In this document: piece after piece, positions 25,366-26,989 of the stretch
How the letters are laid out: the number at the start of each line of letters is the position of its first letter
Numbering within the stretch: the first letter of the stretch is position 1
Assembly (NCBI GenBank): GCA_964489885.1
Contig: CAZAZX010000015.1
Coordinates: forward strand, 1-26,989
DNA length: 26,989 nucleotides
Source: CAKOTZ01 sp964489885
GTDB taxonomy: Bacteria > Bacillota > Clostridia > TANB77 > CAG-508
Direction: 5' to 3'
Translations under genes and position numbers: made by a program
Notes under the pieces: model-generated
What the model was told of the DNA's origin: nothing
Seen by the model: the letters and a program-made list of their open reading frames with translations, nothing else
The model's database searches: none

Positions 25366-25638
25366 TTATTTCTTTTCATTTTCATCTTTTTGCTTTTTAT
25401 CGCTTGTTGGTTTATCTTTTTTCTTAATCACTGAACCAATTGTTTCTCCAATCATCATAAAGTAAATATTAAGAAAATTCACCTTTAAAATAAACTCCAA
25501 AACTACTCCAATGGCAAAACCAATTAACATTCCCTCAAGCATATAATCTTTCTTTTCTTCTTTATGTGTTGCAAAAATTATTGCAATGCAAATCCCTATC
25601 GTTACAAATGGTAACGCACCAGTAATAAAATCCTTCAT
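25366..25638 (-). CDS. Small two-helix membrane protein, function unknown
   Basis: Encodes 90 residues with two hydrophobic segments (about 5-24 and 33-67, the second perhaps a helical pair), each glycine-containing, and a strongly basic/acidic tail of about 18 residues (KKKDKPTSDKKQKDENEKK). A GAGGAG ribosome binding site precedes the ATG. The GMLIGFAIGVVLE segment is of the kind seen in small clostridial envelope proteins, but I cannot name the family. It lies upstream of the CPBP protease gene and may share its transcript; being its substrate is conceivable but unsupported. Confidence 0.65.
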   Translation of the reverse strand: MKDFITGALPFVTIGICIAIIFATHKEEKKDYMLEGMLIGFAIGVVLEFILKVNFLNIYFMMIGETIGSVIKKKDKPTSDKKQKDENEKK

Positions 25639-25726
25639 TCTTTATTTTTCTCCTCATTTTCTGCTTTTTAACATTAAATTAAAATTTCAATTTATTTATT
25701 TTTTATTATTAGTATCTCTCAAGTTA

Positions 25727-25999
25727 CTATCTTTCTACTAATATTACGTGAATTGTATCTCCAAAAGATTTATTTAATTTTTTTCTCACTTCTTTATTTA
25801 CTCCAATGATATAGCAAGGTAACCCCATTTTTACAACTTGACCATCATACTTCACATTATCAAATGTTGCATGAACTAGTAATCTACCTTTTCCAAATTC
25901 TTTCTTTATATCAACTGGTACTTCAACATATCCTGCGTCCATTGTTCCATTTTGTATTATTTGAGCATCAAATTCAATTTTATTTTCTTCTTTATTCAT
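25727..25999 (-). CDS. DUF1905 domain protein
   Basis: A 90-residue small cytoplasmic protein, nearly all strand. The DUF1905 pattern is seen in order: IEFDAQIIQNG, GYVEVPVDIKKEFGKGRLLVHATFDNVKYDG, a short KMGLPCYIIGVNKEVRKKL, and FGDTIHVILVER at the end. The fold is an AbrB-like small barrel; function unknown. A longer reading from 26029 is open, but the ATG at 25999 follows AAGGAGAACAG, the better ribosome binding site. It has its own extended -10 promoter and is followed by an 88-bp gap. Confidence 0.85.
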   Translation of the reverse strand: MNKEENKIEFDAQIIQNGTMDAGYVEVPVDIKKEFGKGRLLVHATFDNVKYDGQVVKMGLPCYIIGVNKEVRKKLNKSFGDTIHVILVER

Positions 26000-26074
26000 C
26001 TGTTCTCCTTGAGTTATATTTTTTAACAACTATTATATTTATCTTGAGAAATATTTAATATATTTTCGATTTTA

Positions 26075-26083
26075 ATTATATCA
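26075..26083 (-). promoter_or_regulatory. Extended -10 promoter of the DUF1905 gene
   Basis: TGATATAAT on the minus strand is a consensus extended -10; no good -35 box is seen. It leaves a leader of about 70 nt to the ATG at 25999. Confidence 0.45.
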
Positions 26084-26146
26084 TTTATATGACTATTTGA
26101 CTACCTCATTATTGCTTTGATTTTTCCTTTTACTTGACACATTTTC

Positions 26147-26580
26147 TCACAATGCTTTAACAACTTTATCTTTTGATTTTATATCTGCAATATTTTCAAT
26201 TCTATTTTTGTTAGTTTGTAATTTTTCTGTATTTTGCAAGCCTTTAATTTCATTAGTTTTTTTGATACTATTTTTTATTTGTTGTTTTTCTTCTTGTCCT
26301 ATTTTATATTTTATAATTTCATTTTGAATTGTATTTTTTAAATTCCCAAATGATTTTTTCATTGTTTATCAAAAACATTTATACTTTTATTTGCCATAAT
26401 TTCTGCTTTATCCTTTATGCTTTGAGTAGCATATTCTTCAGCAGAGTTATATTGTTTGTCATTTATATTATCTGCTTTGTCTTTAACCTAAATTAGATTA
26501 TCTTTAATCTTTTGTGTGCCAACTCGTGTTTTATCTATTGTTTTAATTGTTGATCTCATTTTGTTTTTAATGCTTGCCAT
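26147..26580 (-). pseudogene. Relic of a lysine-rich protein, perhaps of a conjugative element
   Basis: From the ATG at 26580 (behind GGAGGTGG) the frame reads MASIKNKMRSTIKTIDKTRV, then meets TAG (26490-26488), continues with KDKADNINDKQYNSAEEYATQ and stops at TGA (26361-26359). The next frame starts there with an overlapping ATG at 26362 and gives 71 more residues, GNLKNTIQNEI...KSKDKVVKAL, with no ribosome binding site of its own. Read through, it is one Lys/Asn-rich helical protein with a stop and a frameshift. The composition and the SAEEYAT segment recall the N-terminal region of the CD1108 group of clostridial mobile-element proteins; this is a weak likeness. The part containing the cell-wall enzyme is absent. 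Confidence 0.5.
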
Positions 26581-26605
26581 AATACCACCTCCTCAAATTT
26601 AGTCA

Positions 26606-26640
26606 ACAAAAAAGAGAAATTAATTTTTTTAATTTCTCTT
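26606..26640 (-). terminator. Terminator of the XRE-DUF3955 unit
   Basis: AAGAGAAATTAA (26612-26623) and its exact complement (26629-26640) form a 12-bp stem with a 5-nt loop. On the minus strand TTTTTT follows. It ends the DUF3955 gene and lies just before the relic gene. Confidence 0.85.
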
Positions 26641-26665
26641 ATACTTCATTTAATTAACTTTCAAA

Positions 26666-26890
26666 TTACTTCTTTTTCGAAATTTTAGGAATAATAATTG
26701 TTAAAGTAACTACGATTATTCCAGCAAATATAAATAAAAATGCTAATGGAAGTAAGAAAAAATTTTCTTGTAGTGTTCCATTACTATCTACATATTCAAC
26801 AGAAACTGATTTTATAAATAATGAGTATATTCCCATTATTATTAGATAAATTCCTGTTAATAAAGAACATTTATTAATTTTCTTTTTCAT
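26666..26890 (-). CDS. DUF3955 small membrane protein
   Basis: A 74-residue protein with two hydrophobic helices (about 9-26 and 44-67) joined by a polar loop containing VDSNGTLQENFFLLPLAFLF; the DGxLxExFFLiP loop is the mark of DUF3955. The ends are basic (KKKINK and KISKKK), placing both in the cytoplasm by the positive-inside rule. AAGGAG precedes the ATG. It starts 4 bp after the stop of a partial XRE regulator, a pairing also common for related small membrane families in Firmicutes. Function unknown. Confidence 0.85.
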   Translation of the reverse strand: MKKKINKCSLLTGIYLIIMGIYSLFIKSVSVEYVDSNGTLQENFFLLPLAFLFIFAGIIVVTLTIIIPKISKKK

Positions 26891-26894
26891 TTTT

Positions 26895-26989
26895 TTATTT
26901 CTCCTTTTTTAATTTTTCATCTGGTACATATTCTAGTATGTCATTTGGTGTGCATTCTAATATTTCACACAATTTATTTAAGGTTGAAA
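26895..26989 (-). CDS. XRE/Cro-type helix-turn-helix regulator, C-terminal part (cut by window edge)
   Basis: The last 31 codons before a TAA at 26895-26897. They read STLNKLCEILECTPNDILEY and then a charged tail. This is the recognition-helix to C-terminal end of the short YozG-like HTH group (..i.lstL.kiCeaLdcqpgDileyv). The rest lies beyond the right edge. It is directly upstream of the DUF3955 gene and probably regulates it. The call is from this motif only but is clear. Confidence 0.8.
   Translation of the reverse strand, partial: STLNKLCEILECTPNDILEYVPDEKLKKEK

Noticed and set aside
23424..26580. Reassigned TAG (amber suppression) suggested by two in-frame TAG codons at 23672 and 26490
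   Set aside because: The nucleoside kinase gene and pflB end in TAG at their expected family lengths, and other lesions here are TAA or frame breaks, so plain decay is simpler.

Overview
The window is strongly AT-rich, with good Shine-Dalgarno sequences (AGGAGG type) and consensus sigma-A style promoters. Its gene content (one-piece tmRNA, pyruvate phosphate dikinase, malic enzyme, pyruvate formate-lyase and its activase, RNHCP protein, fused nucleoside kinase) suggests an anaerobic low-GC Firmicute, probably a gut-type clostridium. Species cannot be told from the sequence. UGA is a normal stop and Trp is encoded by TGG.

Layout: (1) Positions 1-3658, all on the minus strand, form a surface-polysaccharide operon: an initiating sugar-phosphate transferase followed by four glycosyltransferases, the last cut by the window edge. 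(2) Positions 3659-4500 hold a candidate small RNA with its own promoter and terminator, then a complete ssrA (tmRNA) gene and a bidirectional terminator. (3) Positions 4497-8340 hold a small Cys-rich membrane protein, an HdeD-type membrane protein, an RNHCP protein, a TGS/kinase fusion and a frameshifted signal peptidase I. Two convergent copies of a stem-loop repeat resembling an IS200/IS605 end bracket the RNHCP-kinase pair. (4) Positions 8522-15381 are a minus-strand pyruvate-metabolism cluster: pflB-pflA-malic enzyme, then ppdK. (5) Positions 15624-23692 are a type I restriction-modification operon, transcribed as small ORF, GIY-YIG protein, hsdR, hsdM, hsdS, rhuM. Its hsdS is split by two exact 40-bp repeat units; removing exactly those units restores a 401-codon gene. 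The leading small ORF carries an amber codon at codon 5. (6) A divergent TetR-type regulator lies upstream of that operon, with an inverted repeat sitting inside the operon promoter. (7) Positions 24284-26989 are a loose minus-strand region of small membrane proteins, a CPBP protease, a DUF1905 protein, a YjbR/MmcQ relic, a relic that may come from a conjugative element, and an XRE regulator-DUF3955 pair running off the right edge.

The most interesting point is the type I R-M locus: the repeat structure in hsdS looks like a reversible switch or a split specificity subunit, and the operon may be under local TetR control. No complete new system is claimed. The paired stem-loop repeats and the small RNA upstream of ssrA are the best non-coding candidates.
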